In this document: one piece after another, positions 1-12,091 of the stretch
Numbering within the stretch: the first letter of the stretch is position 1
Layout of the letters: each line of letters opens with the position of its first letter
DNA from: Deroplatys truncata
Lineage: Eukaryota; Arthropoda; Insecta; Mantodea; Mantidae
Reading direction: 5' to 3'
NCBI GenBank assembly: GCA_030765065.1
Contig: CM060985.1
Location: 174,428,096 to 174,492,095 of the forward strand
Length of the DNA stretch: 64,000 nucleotides
Notes under the pieces: model-generated
Told to the model about the DNA's origin: nothing
The model's database searches: none
The model's input: the letters and a program-made list of their open reading frames with translations, nothing else
Position numbers and translations under genes: made by a program

Positions 1-1140
1 AGAAAAGAAAGAAAGGCAGAAAAAAACTAAGACATGTATTAAAAATTCAATTTATGAAAACATATTGCAAAGCTACACAGTTATAACGCTGCATTTCAGG
101 TCTTTTGCAATATTTTGTCTCTTAAGACTTGCGATCAGGTAGCATTATAGTAGATATATGTTTTTAGGAAACAATCCTACAAATGGTGTACTTTGTAACA
201 GATTTTTCATATACGTACTCTTAAATTTCTATGGATTTCAAACAAATTACAATCATGAATTTTCATTTAGCATTTGTTAACATTTTATTTAAGAAACACC
301 TTCTGTTCGTTCTCCCATCATTTAATAATACCAAAATAACTTACGTCATCTCATTATACACGTCAGCGTGCAGTTTTCCTTTTGCAGGATTACATACATG
401 AGTGGGGTTTTACCTTTAGGTTGTATGATAGGGTGATTTGTAAACCTATTACATTCTCCAAGGTTATATTTACTATTAATAGTAGGTTTTGTATTGTTTT
501 GATGTATGTGTATATGTTTAGGGGTGCCTAATGTCATGCTGGTGGACTTGAGATGTTTAAACAGTATAAATTCATTGCAATACATTTAAAATAAAAGGTT
601 AGTTGTGCCCTTCAGTAGAATTACAGATAATTTAAAACACGTTTAAATCATTTAAGCCTATTAATACAGCTTAACATTTTAATATCCATTTGTGAATTTG
701 AATCTTGAACTCCTGCGTGAAAGCGAGGTCACAAACACACAGTGCAGTACGATTTTTTCGTCGTGACAGGCTTGTCTGTATGCCCACTAGTTGAACAAGT
801 ACATCTATCTTCTGGGAGGGGTATTGGTTCAGTTGTAACAGAGGAGCAGGCGCGTACACTACGTGAGATAAGGTGACACACTACGGTTCCGAGTGAGTGT
901 TTGTTCCACGCAAGGGGAATACTCCAGTCCTCCTGCACCCTAGACCACCTTTTCCTCTGCGTTTCTGCTCTTTCACGACGAAAAGAATCGATCTGTAATA
1001 AGTATATAAAGGATAAACAGAATATCAACCACTACCCTGGATTCCATGATGACTATTCCCTTCTAATAATAAAAATCCAGCTATTTATTCGCTCCCGTCG
1101 GCTTGTGATAAATTTTATGGTTGTGATGGTCATTTTAGGG
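1..1140. other. No recognisable gene
   Basis: AT-rich sequence with short open frames only. None shows a known motif, codon-like composition or convincing splice sites. A somewhat less AT-rich patch at 671-1030 is open on the minus strand for about 99 codons, but I do not recognise it. Confidence 0.5.
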
Positions 1141-1145
1141 TCAAT

Positions 1146-1345
1146 TTAATTTGACCCTAATTGTAGGTTCCCATTTAAACAAATTAAATGAACCCTAAAA
1201 TGACTATCATAACCTCTTCCAAACAAAACACGACTAATGGCATTTACTTTCCCCCATAATGTCAAGCAACTTTTATTAAAGACATTTCTTTCTACGACGC
1301 TTGGTTTTGGAGATATTGTACATCTCAACTTAAATATACAGCCTG
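1146..1345 (-). repeat. Short dispersed repeat, copy 1
   Basis: This stretch is the reverse-complement relative of 43312-43505. Both contain, on the minus strand here, GAAAGAAATGTCT, then GTAAATGCCATTAGTCGTGTT, then a TTGACCC block. The outer end begins CATACAGG. It is probably a non-autonomous transposon end. No coding capacity is seen. Confidence 0.6.
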
Positions 1346-1510
1346 TATGTATATGCAGTACGATTTCTTTTAGCTAGCAGAGTTTTTAAAGTCTTTTAGC
1401 CTCGGTTTGGAAATATTCGGCTGCAGCCTCGATTCGAAGACTATTTGCTCTAATTATCCTTACTATTTTACCGATTCAATCCAAATTTAACATGAAGAGG
1501 ATAGAAAAAA

Positions 1511-2350
1511 ATCTGATGTGTTACACTCACTTTCTCTACTCTTTTACAAACTATTTTTACAAACGCTTATTCTCCACATGCTTCATGTTAATCGAGATGT
1601 TAATCTTATTGCTAATTTTCTTGTAGATGCAGGGGGAATATGGTAGGCTTTAAGCGATAGTCAAATCTTTTAAGCGCTGGTTGCAATGTGGAGCATTCCA
1701 TTCTCTTTGCATTACCAGGACAAAAAAAATTAATAACGAATTTGAGAAAGAGTACAAGTATTGGAACATTTAAGGGAGTAACAAGAAATATTTCGAAAAT
1801 GGTTCCCTCAACAACAAAAATGTATATGACATAAATTGTGTATTTTAACGCGATCTACATGTTTTGTATAGTAAAATTTTGTCATCTCTTATGGTTTACC
1901 AGTTATGCAAAAGTCGTTCAGAATGAAGAATACTTTTGGAGACATTCCCAGAAAATTTGAGATATACATTTCATTTGTCATGAAAGTATCTTAAATGTAT
2001 GATACTTTAATCAAAATCGTTAGAGCTATTTTTGAGAAAATTAAAATGTTCGAAAAATGTTCCATGTAAAGGGTAATGTGGGGTGGGGGGATTTTCTTGA
2101 AAACCTTCGTGTCGCATCTCTGGAAGATACTGAACCTAAATAGCAAGTTTGGTGTTTATCCGACTGTTCGTTTCTGAGTTATGCTGTTCACAGACACACA
2201 GACACACACACACACGGACATGTTTCCAAAAATGATTTTTTTTGGATTCAGGGGGTTTCAAAACATGTATTTCCGGTGAAATCTTGGTATCGAATTTTTG
2301 GGTGGAATGCAATACTTCCCCTACTTACTATACGTAGTAGAGAAAGTAAA
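1511..2350 (+). repeat. TCTG-family repeat, near full length
   Basis: It starts after an A-run with TCTGATGTGTTACACTCAC and ends with the small hairpin and AGTAGAGAAAGTAAA. The internal CA tract lies at about 2191-2217. Short open frames inside it are by-products of the repeat and not genes. A second, older copy follows directly in the same orientation. Confidence 0.85.
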
Positions 2351-3080
2351 CAATCGGATGTGTTACATTGGCATAACTATCTCTACCCTCTATCACTTAT
2401 TAGTGGGTATACAAATTACAGGTGTATATTCTTACGGAAGTTTATTTTCTTATACACTTAACTGTAATCGAGATAAACCTTTGGAGAAATAGATACATTA
2501 CACATTTCGTTATATAAAGAGAACAGCGATAGTCAAATGTTTAACAACTGGACGCTATATGCTGGCCTTGAAATTCCATACTGTTTCCATGACATCGCGA
2601 GAAACAACTGAATATTGGCAGGATTTGAAAAGAATGGCCACATATTGAACAATTCGAACATTAATAACGGAATTCTCGGAAATGGCTAATGCTACTAAAA
2701 AGTTATTTGAAATAAATTGTGTGTTTTAAAGAGATCTACATTTTTGTGTAGTACGTTTTCGTCTTTGGCTTAATGTTTACCAGTTATACAAGATCATACA
2801 AAATTCCTTCCAAACGAAGAGGACTTCACAGGCTATTTCGAGAAAGTTCAAGATATGCTTTTTATTTGTCACACAAATATTTTGATATATGGTATTTTAA
2901 TCAAAATCGTTACAACTAATTTTAGATAAATAAAACATTTCGAAAAATCTTCTAGTAAGGTGAAGTTTGGGGTGGGGGAGTTTCGTGAAGATCTTCGTGT
3001 CGCATATTTGGAAGTTACTGAACTTGCATAGTAAGTTTGGTATTTTTAATTTTTTTTATTCAGCAGGTTCAAAACAGGGT
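2351..3080 (+). repeat. TCTG-family repeat, older subfamily, 3' truncated
   Basis: It begins CGGATGTGTTACATTGGC and carries the older-subfamily signature blocks found at 19.8, 52.0 and 62.9 kb, such as ATTACACATTTCGTTAT and TTTAACAACTGGACGC. It fades out near the TTTGGTATTT block and lacks the hairpin end. Confidence 0.75.
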
Positions 3081-3424
3081 GTCTCAGGGTAAACAGTAGG
3101 TAAATGTCGATTCTTACATCGTTTTAATGGCGACGCATTTCGAGGATGCCTTATTTTGGCGCGCACATTAGCCAATATAAAGAGATTAGCGAAGCATTCA
3201 AAGAATCTGTTGTAGGCTGGTTATTATATTAGACTAGCAATCAAATCTTCCTGTAGGATGTTGCAAATCTTCTCTAATTGTTTAAGTAGTGTAATTTAAT
3301 GTGGCCGCTTCCACAGCGATGCAGATTGTGTACTTCTTTTGTGACACAACATAGAGCAGGGTAGACTTCAGCTCTCATCAGGTAATGTTGGCATGCATGT
3401 TCCTAGAATGAGTTCCTTTTTCTC

Positions 3425-4985
3425 CTACTTCACGGTTTTGGGGCGTTTAGCCTGTTCCGGCTCCGAAATCTTGTTGCGCCCATCTCTTTTTGGGTTTCTG
3501 TATCCTTGGGGTGTGTAGTTATATGTTGCTCGGGGTATCCTATTTAATGACATTCTTTCTGAGTGTTGTTTCCATTTAGTTCTATATTCTATTATTACTT
3601 TACTTAACTCTTCTATTTTTAACTTTTGCCTTATTTCGTTGTTTGGCTTTTTATCCAGTCTTGTGTATCCTGCTGTAGGTCTGAGAAATTTCATTTCAGC
3701 CGTCTGTATCCTTCTTTTATTTTCTGCTGTCACTGTCCATGTTTCAGACCCATAACTTACTGTGGGATGGCCATTGCTTTATACAGTTTTATTATTGAAT
3801 CTTTTCTAATTTTATTTTTTAGTGTTCTCTTTATAGTTCCCGTTATGTAATTAAATTTATTTAGCTTTTTATTAATGTCCATTTCAGATCCATATGTTAT
3901 TTCACATCCTAGAAAATTAAATATTGACACTTGTTCTATACTCTTCCATGCTGTATGTTTTTGATATTAAATTTAGTTTGTGTGTCATCTTTTGAAGTTT
4001 CTCTTCACTTTTGGCTACTAATATCTGGTCATCTGCGAAGACCATTGTCTTTACTGTTCTTGGCCCCAATTTAATCCCTCCTACTGTTTGTTCCTTTCAT
4101 GATCTAATCATGTTGTCAAAATATAGATTAAAAAGAGTGGTTGACATTGGGCAACCTTGTCTAACACCTTTTAGAATTATTATGGGTTCTCGATTATCTA
4201 TTACAATTTTAGTCTTTCACATATAAATTTCTAATTACCTTTATTTTCTAATATTTCCCATAATTTTTTTCTGCATACCTTGTCAAAGGTTTTATTATAA
4301 TCTATAAAGAGAATATGTGTTTCGAAGTTGAACTCTCTAAGTTTTTCGATTATTTGCATAAGGGAGAAGACGTTATATATACAACTTATACCTTTCCTGA
4401 AGCCTGTCAATTCTGTTAATAATACATCTGTTATTTTTATAACCTATTTTTTTTTTATCATTTTTGTATAAGTTTTATAGGTAGAGCTCAGAAATGTAAT
4501 ACCTCTATAATTTTCTAGTCTTGTTCTATCACCCTTTTTAAATATTGAAATGATTCTTTCTATATTCCATTCTTCCAGAATTGTTGCTTGTATCCAAAAT
4601 TTATTATAAAAATCCAGTAATCTTTTCCTAAAATTCTCTGGAGTGAATTTTAATAGTTCTGTGTCATTTTATCCATGTCACATGCTTTGTTATTTCTGCT
4701 ATATTTTAAGGCATCTTTTAGTTCTTCTAGTTCTAAGTTATTTATCACTGTATTAGGTTTTATTATTGTTTCTACTTGTCCTTTCGTCCATAAATATTTA
4801 TAATATTGCTCTAAATCTTGATCTTTTATGACTTCTAAATTTGCTCTGTCTTTTTCTTGCGAGTTGAGTTCCTAATGAATTTATATACTTCGTCTTGTCG
4901 ACCATGGAGATTGTATTCCATATCTGCTGTATTTTTGTCCCAATGGTCCCTATTCATTTTACGTATATATTTTTTCACTAATGCC
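3425..4985 (-). mobile_element. LINE (non-LTR retrotransposon) reverse transcriptase, 5' truncated and decayed
   Basis: The minus strand encodes the RT core of a non-LTR retrotransposon, broken by frameshifts. Reading from high to low coordinates it shows an upstream palm block with FKKGDRTRLENYRGI (about 4500-4560), motif A as FIDYNKTFDKV with its aspartate codon at 4300-4302, the block KGVRQGCPMS (4142-4173), and the catalytic FADD at 4028-4039. The last ~100 codons (3425-3733) contain KRRIQTAEMKFLRPTAGYTR and a WKQHSERM block, typical of the C-terminus of insect endonuclease-RT LINEs. I found no endonuclease domain beyond 4985, so the copy is probably 5' truncated, as is usual after target-primed reverse transcription. 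The exact clade is not settled. Confidence 0.88.
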
Positions 4986-5080
4986 CTGGTTCAATGAGAA
5001 ACATTCTCATTGTGGTATTTCTGTGGTCCAGAGATATTTTGTTTATGGACACTCGATATTAAATCCACTTTTTAGCAAGT

Positions 5081-5088
5081 GTCATAAC
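5081..5088 (+). repeat. hAT target-site duplication, left (GTCATAAC)
   Basis: The eight bases GTCATAAC immediately precede the hAT terminal inverted repeat and recur exactly at 7787-7794 after the other end. An 8-bp duplication is the hallmark of hAT insertion. Confidence 0.95.
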
Positions 5089-5321
5089 TAGAGTTCGGAT
5101 TTATATGCAGTATAAAGTATGAATATATGCATGCATCTATGCACTAAAATCTGTAAAATATGCTCTAAAAACTTTAAAATATGCACTTAAAATAAAGCAT
5201 ACTATTTTAACTTTCTCACATTTATTAATCTTGATAAGTTAAACAGATTGTAAATTCAGTCTTAGACAGAGACATTAACAAAATTAATATTTGTTAGTCT
5301 TTCTTTCAGTCTAGTTTACCA

Positions 5322-6378
5322 TTAGTCGTTTTTATTGCAATAAACAATTAAATATTTTTCACAGTTTTCAGGAAGAAACGACTTTCTTCTGTCGCTTAAA
5401 ATGTTTTTATATGAAGAGAAAGATATCTCTACTTCACACGAAGGCACAGGACAGTATCGGAAAGAGGCTATGTCACTTACAGAATAAGCATTAAGTTCCT
5501 TTTCAGATTCTCCTTGTAGCACCTTATTCACATCCCAAAGAAACATTAAACCTGGATTTCTTGCTTCAATTTTCTCAATTTTGTTACTAAGACACTTTCC
5601 TATTTCTCCAGGTATATCTTCGGCGACAGCTGTTTCGTATACTTGCAGGGCAGAAGATAAAGACATTACTTTTTTTTTTTTTTTTCCAAATCTTTGATTG
5701 CGGCTGGTATTTTACTAAAGTAGGTCTTAATAAACACTAATTTACTCTGGAGACCCTTCTCATTGCAAGCACTCATTGCAGCAGGGATACTTGCAGCTTC
5801 ATTTTTGTCCATCACGTCGAGGACCTTTTTCACGTCTTCCAGATGATCACTGCTTCAATCCATGTTCCCCATCTCGTGAGGATAGGCTCTGGGGGTAAAC
5901 CAGTATCTTGTATCATATCAGTAAATAATTTCACTCTTGATGGCGCCTTCACAAACACTTTTTTCACAGAGGAAATTAAGACCTTTACTTCTGGAAAATT
6001 CGCTCGAATTTCCTCCGCTAAGCGGCGGAGAGCATGTGCTAAACAAGGCATATGAACTGCCTTAGGATAATATATCTGCAAAGCTTTAATTGCCATAAGC
6101 ATGTATGCTGCTGCATCTGTAACTATCACCAAGAGTTTTTCCTCATTTTCTTTAGCAGGCCACAAAATACGTAATGCATCACAAACAGCTCTAGTAATTG
6201 TCGAATGGTTTGTTACTTCTAGTACCCTGGAGACAATGAGATGTGGCGTTCCTGGTTCAGATTCAGTCATTTTTCCCACGACGACATTGGCAATAAATCT
6301 CCCACACGAGTCGGTTGTTTCGTCTACAGATAACCGCAAGTTTGAGTCGCCGATATCGTCTCTTATTACTTGTATTAT
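5322..6378 (-). pseudogene. hAT transposase, catalytic and C-terminal part (exon 3)
   Basis: After the acceptor TTTTTTCAG the frame reads into RLSVDETTDSCGRFIANVV, the first catalytic block of hAT transposases. Then follow VIVTDAAAYM with the second acidic residue, CLAHALRRL, and LTRWGTW, all conserved hAT features. The frame shifts near 5835 and again at the long A-run near 5680. The last part (5666-5322) includes SFSSYKNILSDRRKSFL, the C-terminal dimerisation-like block, then a stop. The protein cannot be made intact from this copy, but the order of motifs is complete. Confidence 0.85.
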
Positions 6379-6672
6379 CTGAAAAAATAATTATGTTGAA
6401 AATTAGTAAAGATAAAGGGTGTAATTTGGAGGCTCAGTTTTGGGGGAAACAAGTTTAAAAACATATAAAAAAGTGTTTCTTGATAAACAACTAAAGAAAT
6501 CAAAACTCCGTGGCACTACGGCCATACTAATTTTGTTTCCATTTGAAAATATTTGTCTATAATGCATTTAAAAGTTTTAAATAAACGACAAATTTTTATA
6601 AAGCTCAAAATATTGGGGAGGGTGTTGGGGTAGTTGATACACTAACTTTGTTTAATAAATTTTTAAACTTAC

Positions 6673-6978
6673 CTCTTCATAAACTTTGCCAAGGCAGTGT
6701 TTCCTTATTGCTGATTCGTCAGGAACTTTTCGTCCTGAATATTTTTCCAGGAAATTTCGAAATTCCATATTATTTAACTTATTCAAAGGAATGTTGGCTG
6801 AAACTAATGCTTTGCAGATATCTTTCGAAAAATTATTACTGTCATCGTTTCCACTTCTGCTTGCAGAAAATGCTGCTGGTAAGGTTGTTTGAATCTTGGA
6901 GACATTTTTATTGATAGCATGTCTAGGAGTAGCTGTTTGTAGATGTTGCATAATCTGGAATTTTTTGTCGCAGGACAC
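6673..6978 (-). pseudogene. hAT transposase exon 2
   Basis: The exon begins after the acceptor TTATAG and ends at GAAGAG followed by the donor GTAAGT. It encodes 102 codons starting VSCDKKFQIMQHLQTAT, the sequence that follows the BED finger in this family, and is uninterrupted. The following intron (6379-6672, 294 bp) has consensus borders on the minus strand. An intron inside a transposon gene agrees with a eukaryotic nuclear source. Confidence 0.8.
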
Positions 6979-7786
6979 CTATAACAATTGTATCAAAATA
7001 GTATGAGGTTATTTTAGTTAAATAAAACCAACACTCACTAACGAAAATTGTGTTGATTTTTAAAATATTCTGAAAATACAACAATAAAACTTAAATGTTT
7101 TTCACACACTTGACATAGTACTATATTTCCATCTGTTGTTAGAGTAGGATTTCCATCAATCCAGTTCGAAGCAAGTAAGCTTACTGGTCTTCTCCTTAGG
7201 CATTGTAATATTCCGTTTCTACTGCTTACACTTCAGAATACACACTAGTTTAAGAGTGACTGAAAACGGCACCTTTTATTTCTTGGAAATGTTATCGTTG
7301 CGGCTTCGTTTGTGTAACATTAATACAAACCGTATCTAGTAACAATGGCCTCGCCGAACTTTAAAGATTTGCCGCATGATTGTTGAACGCTATCTAGTTT
7401 ATCTGTTGACGGCACCTTTTTAAGCCAGGAAGCGCTGGTTTTTGATAGCTATGTTCTCATTTTCGGCGACCTGTTATGCATTTAGAAACATGATAGCTTA
7501 ACAGTTCTACACAAACAGAAAACAAAAGAGAAATTTTCTCTGAACCCTCTCTTTCTCTTAAAGTATCGTTGTGAAATACAAATTCGTATTTCATGAATAA
7601 TTGCTGAAAAAGTAAAATATATGCAAAAATACGCAGAAATTATTTAAATATGTACTAACCCCTTAAATATGCATTTATATATGCACTATAAAACTTCCGT
7701 AATAAACTCCTTACAACATGGAATAAATTTATTACTTAATTGCATACGTCTATCAAGGAATAAAACATGCAAAAATCCGAGCTCTA

Positions 7787-7794
7787 GTCATAAC
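7787..7794 (+). repeat. hAT target-site duplication, right (GTCATAAC)
   Basis: It is identical to the left copy at 5081-5088. Confidence 0.95.
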
Positions 7795-7924
7795 ATATCA
7801 ATAGACTTGTATGAGTCCAAACGGCATTGACCACAAACCTTTCACATATTCATATTACAGTTCCCAAAAACAAGACGATAATGAACTAAAGTGGAAAGAA
7901 TATAGATATAATGGCATTCTGGAT

Positions 7925-8101
7925 TCTAGGCGATTTTTTACTTTCTTTATCAGTACCTCGTAGGCAGAGAAGTTATTGTATTCCACCCAAAAAAATTCAA
8001 TATGGAGGTTTCACCGGAAATATACGTTTTGAGTCTCCTTGAACCCCAAAAAGGTGCAATTTTAGAAAAAGTCTGTACGTGTCTGTGAACAGCACAACTA
8101 A
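7925..8101 (-). repeat. TCTG-family fragment
   Basis: A short minus-oriented piece from the hairpin end as far as the GAACAGCA block. It is cut off where the next copy begins, at an A-run. Confidence 0.75.
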
Positions 8102-8106
8102 AAAAA

Positions 8107-8974
8107 TCTGATGTGTTACACTCACATGACTTTCTCTACTCTTGTACAAACTATTTTTACAAACTCTTATTCTCCTTCTATTTCATATTAATTGAGATAA
8201 ACATTTGCAGAAACGATCTTTTGGAATGCAAAGAGAATTACATTTTACACATAGCGACCAGTTCTAAAAATATTTGACTATCGCATAAGGCGTACTATGA
8301 TCCCCTTGTTTTGTAATTGCAAGGGCAATAGATTAATACTCTTTGCATATCCAAGACAAAAAATGAATAACGAATTCTCATTTGAGAAAATAAGTATTGA
8401 AAAGTTTAAGAGAATAACAAGAAATATCTCGAAAATGGTTCACTCAACAACAAAAAATGTCTATGACAAATTGTGTATTGTAACGCGATCTACATTTTTT
8501 GTATAGTAAAATTTAGTCTATCTCTTATGGTTTACCAGTTATGCAAAAGTCGTTCACAATGAAGAATGCTTTTGGAGACATTCCCAGAAAATTTGAGATA
8601 TACATTTCATTTGTCATGACAATATCTTAATATTTTAATCAAAATCGTTAGAGCCATTTTTGAGAAAATTAAAATTTTCGAAAAATCTTCCATGTAAAGG
8701 GTAGTCTGGGGTGGGGGATTTTCTTGAAAACCTTCGTGTCGCATCTCTGGAAGATACTGAACCTAAATGCCAAGTTTGGTGTTTGTCCGACTGTTCGTTT
8801 CTGAGTTATGCTGTTCACAGACACACAGACACACACACGGACATGTTTCCAAAAATGCTTTTTTTTGGATTCAGGGGGTCTCAAAACATGTATTTCCGGT
8901 GAAATCTCGGTATCGAATTTTTGGGTGGAATACAATACTTCCCCTACTTCTATACGTAGTAGAGAAAGTAAAAA
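8107..8974 (+). repeat. TCTG-family repeat, full length
   Basis: It starts TCTGATGTGTTACACTCAC after AAAAAA and ends TACGTAGTAGAGAAAGTAAA. It appears to have inserted in the A-run of an older minus-oriented copy (7925-8101), because the corresponding position in that copy reads ACTCAAAAACG elsewhere. Confidence 0.85.
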
Positions 8975-8994
8975 CGAAAAGTCCGATTAACAAA

Positions 8995-10265
8995 AAACTT
9001 TGAATTTAAGTTCACAATCTTCCAAAGATGCGACACGAAAATATTAAAAAGAATCCCTACCCAAACTGCCCTTCATAGGGAATTTTTTCTCGATATTTTT
9101 GATTGTTTCAAAAAGATCTTCTAACGATTTTTATTAATTTACCATAGGTTTTAGATATTTTCATGACAACTAAAATGTATATTTAATTTTATGGGAATAA
9201 CTCAAAATCTTACTGCGCGCAATTTATGTCAAATAACAATTTTTGTGGTATTAACCATTTCCGAAATAGTCCTTGTTGTTGGTTCGCATTTTCAAATGCC
9301 TACACTTTTCTCAAGCGGAAAATCGCTATTCTTTTTTTCCTCTCTCTAGCATTAAGCAAAGAGAACAGAATTTCAAAGCCATCACTCTTAAAATATTTGA
9401 CTATCGCTTTTAAGTCTGCCTGTATTCCCCTTGTACAAGGAAACATGTAGTAAAACCATTTCTGCAAATGTTTATCTCGATAAACTTGAAGTAGAAAGAA
9501 GGAAAACAGTTTGTTGAGGAATGGATAGAGAAAGCCAAGTGAATGTAACGTAGTTTAAGATGTTTTGTTCAGATTTTCAGATTTTTAGAAAAAGATCTTG
9601 TGTATGTGAAAGCATAACTCAAAAACTTGGTAATTAAGCTTTGTATCTTCCAAAAATGCGACATGAAGATTTTCAAGAAAATCCCTTAACCCAACTACCC
9701 TTCACACAGAAATCCTTTCGATATTTTTGATTTTATCAAAAATTGTCCGGATGATTTTGATTAAATTATTTTCATAACAAACAAAATATATATATCTTTA
9801 ATTTTCTGGGAATAGCTAGTGAAGTCCTCTTCATTCTGAATCACTATTTTATAATTGGTAAATCATGAGACGGACAAAAACTTATTTCATACAAAATGTA
9901 TATCTTAAAAACAACGTGGAATTTTTTTATGGCATTCAACATTTCCCAGTTATTCTTTGTTATTAGCTTCAATTTTCAGATACTTCTGCATTTTTTGAGT
10001 GATAAGTCGTTATTCTTCTTCTTTTTTTTCGTGGTCATGCAAAAACTTGGAGTTCCATAGCCATCACATAGAGACTTTAAAAAATTGACTATCGCGTTAC
10101 CTACTGTATTCTTTTTATACGTACAACAAATTAATGTGCAATAGAAGTTTATCTCAACAAAAACTAGATAGAAGAATAAGATTTGGTAATATATTTTGTA
10201 GAACAGTGGGTAGAAAAAGTCATGGGAATGCAGCACATGCGATGTTTTTATAACTAATTTTGTTT
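8995..10265 (-). repeat. Two decayed TCTG-family copies in tandem
   Basis: Two old minus-oriented copies, roughly 8995-9565 and 9570-10265, are recognisable from the blocks CTTCCAAAGATGCGACA, CATGACAA..AAAATGTATAT and the terminal AGAAAGCCA/AGAAAAGTCATG. Both are heavily mutated and the first lacks its hairpin end. Confidence 0.65.
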
Positions 10266-10787
10266 GTAGAAAAATGTATTGTTACGACTGGAGTTTCTTT
10301 GAATCTTCTTAGCGGCTAACGAGAATATGTGCAACAGGGCCTAGAATGTTTTAGAGAAACGATGAGTTATTCCTTGGACTTCAAACAATGTGATACAAAG
10401 GAAGATAAAAATGGCCATTACAGTTATATTTGCATAACGGGCGATCCATTCCTATACCTTACGAGATAAAAATCTTCCGTTTTCCTGAGTTTAATTATGT
10501 GTACACAAACATTTGCTCCCATTAATGCTAAACGCTGCGTTAAGTTGCTTCTATGTTATCTCAGAATATCATTTGTTTTTGCAAAATATATTACGAATAA
10601 ATTAAAGAGCAAAGTAACTTTTGGTACAGCTATGAGCAATGAATATTGAATTTGTGTGAGTGTGTTTAACTACTGTTTTCGCTACAAACGGACGAGCAGT
10701 GTTGTATTTTGTGCGTGAGATAATTAAACTTTTAAGGCAATGTAACTATGAAAATAAAAAGTCCACAATTTTCTTCTGATTGCTTTG
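10266..10787. other. AT-rich spacer, nothing recognised
   Basis: No open frame, repeat family or motif could be supported here. Confidence 0.4.
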
Positions 10788-10904
10788 ACTTTTTCCTTTC
10801 TCTAGCACGTACATAGTAGGTAGAGGGGGTATTGCATTCCAGCCAAAAACTCGATATCGAGATTTCACCAGAAATAGGTGTTTTCAGGCTCCCTGAATAA
10901 ACTA
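10788..10904 (-). repeat. TCTG-family end fragment
   Basis: A hairpin-end fragment with ATTGCATTCCAGCC and GATTTCACCAGAAAT blocks in minus orientation. It lies directly against the start of the next plus-oriented copy. Confidence 0.7.
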
Positions 10905-11217
10905 TCTGATGTGTTACACTCATATGACTTTCTCTACTCTTGTACAAACTATTTTTACAAACTCTTATTCTCCATCTATTTCATATTAATCGAGATAAAC
11001 ATTTGCAGAAACGATCTTTTGACATGCAAAGAGAATTACATTTTACACATAGCGACCAGTTCTAAAAATATTTGACAATCGCTTAAGGCGTACTATGTTC
11101 CCCTTGTTTTGTATTTGCAAGGGCAATATAGAAATACAGTAGCCTTTAAGCATAGACATATCTCTTAATAGCTGGTTGCTAGGTGCCACAGATTAATGCT
11201 CTTTGCATATCCAAGAC
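10905..11217 (+). repeat. TCTG-family host copy, left part
   Basis: The left third of a copy starting ATCTGATGTGTTACACTC and running to CATATCCAAGACAAAAAAA. The matching right part resumes at about 12974 with TGAATAACGAATTCCC, exactly where uninterrupted copies (8346-8375) continue. Two further copies therefore sit inside its A-run. Confidence 0.85.
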
Positions 11218-12091
11218 AAAAAAATCTGATGTGTTACACTCACATGACTTTCTCTACTCTTGTACAATCTAATTTTACAAACGCCTATTCTCCATATGCT
11301 TCATGTTAATCGAGATATCAAGATGTCAATCTTATTGGTACTTTTCTTGTAGATGCAAGGGAAATATGGTAGCTTTTAAGCGATAGTCAAATATTTTAAC
11401 GCTGGTTGCTATGTGGCGCATTCCATTCTCTTTGTATGTCCAGGACATAAAAAAAATGAATAACGCATTTGAGAAAAAGTATAAGTATTGGAAAATTTAA
11501 GGAAATAACAAGATATATCTCGAAAACGGTTCACTCAACAAAAGAAATGTATATGACATAAGTTGTGTATTTTAACGCGATCTACATTTTTTGTGTAGTA
11601 AAATTTTGTCTATCTCTTATGGTTTACCAGTTATGCAAAAGGCGTTCACAATGAAGAATACTTTTGGAGACATTCCCAGAAAATTCGAGATATACATTTC
11701 ATTTCTCATGACATTATCTTAAACATATGATATTTTCATCAAAATCGTTAGAGCCATTTTTGAGAAAATTAAAATTTTCGAAAAATCTTCCATGTAAAGG
11801 GTAGTCTGGGGTGGGGGGATTTTCTTGAAAACCTTCGTGTCGCATCTCTGGAAGATACTGAACCTAAATACCAAGTTTGGTGTTTATCCGACTGTTCGTT
11901 TCTGAGTTATGCTGTTCACAGACACACACACAGACACACACACACAGACACACACACGGATATGTTTCCAAAAATGCTTTTTTTGCTTTCAGGAGGTCTC
12001 AAAACATGTATTTCCGACGAAATCTCGGTATCGAATTTTTGGGTGGAATGCAATACTTCCCCTACTTACTATACGTAGTAGAGAAAGTAAA
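11218..12091 (+). repeat. TCTG-family repeat, unit 1 of a nested dimer
   Basis: A full-length unit beginning at the A-run with TCTGATGTGTTACACTCAC and ending GTAGTAGAGAAAGTAAAAA. It is joined head-to-tail to the next unit with no sequence between them. The internal tract at 11921-11956 is CA/GA-rich. Confidence 0.9.

Larger units (their letters stand above)
5089..7786 (-). mobile_element. hAT DNA transposon, complete ends, BED-finger transposase pseudogene
   Basis: This 2,698-bp element is bounded by inverted ends TAGAGTTCGGATTTATATGC (left) and TAGAGCTCGGATTTTTGC (right, reverse complement), with the 8-bp duplication GTCATAAC on both sides. Several ATGCA-type motifs crowd both subterminal regions and may be transposase-binding sites. 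The minus strand carries a hAT transposase gene with two apparent introns, related to the CGGBP1-like/DUF659 group. Exon 1 (7203-7095) holds a BED-finger cysteine pair (CQVCEKH). Exon 2 is 6978-6673 and exon 3 runs from 6378 down to about 5322. The gene is broken: frameshifts in exon 1 and near 5835, a 15-A run at about 5671-5685, and a first intron that starts TT instead of GT. Confidence 0.93.
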
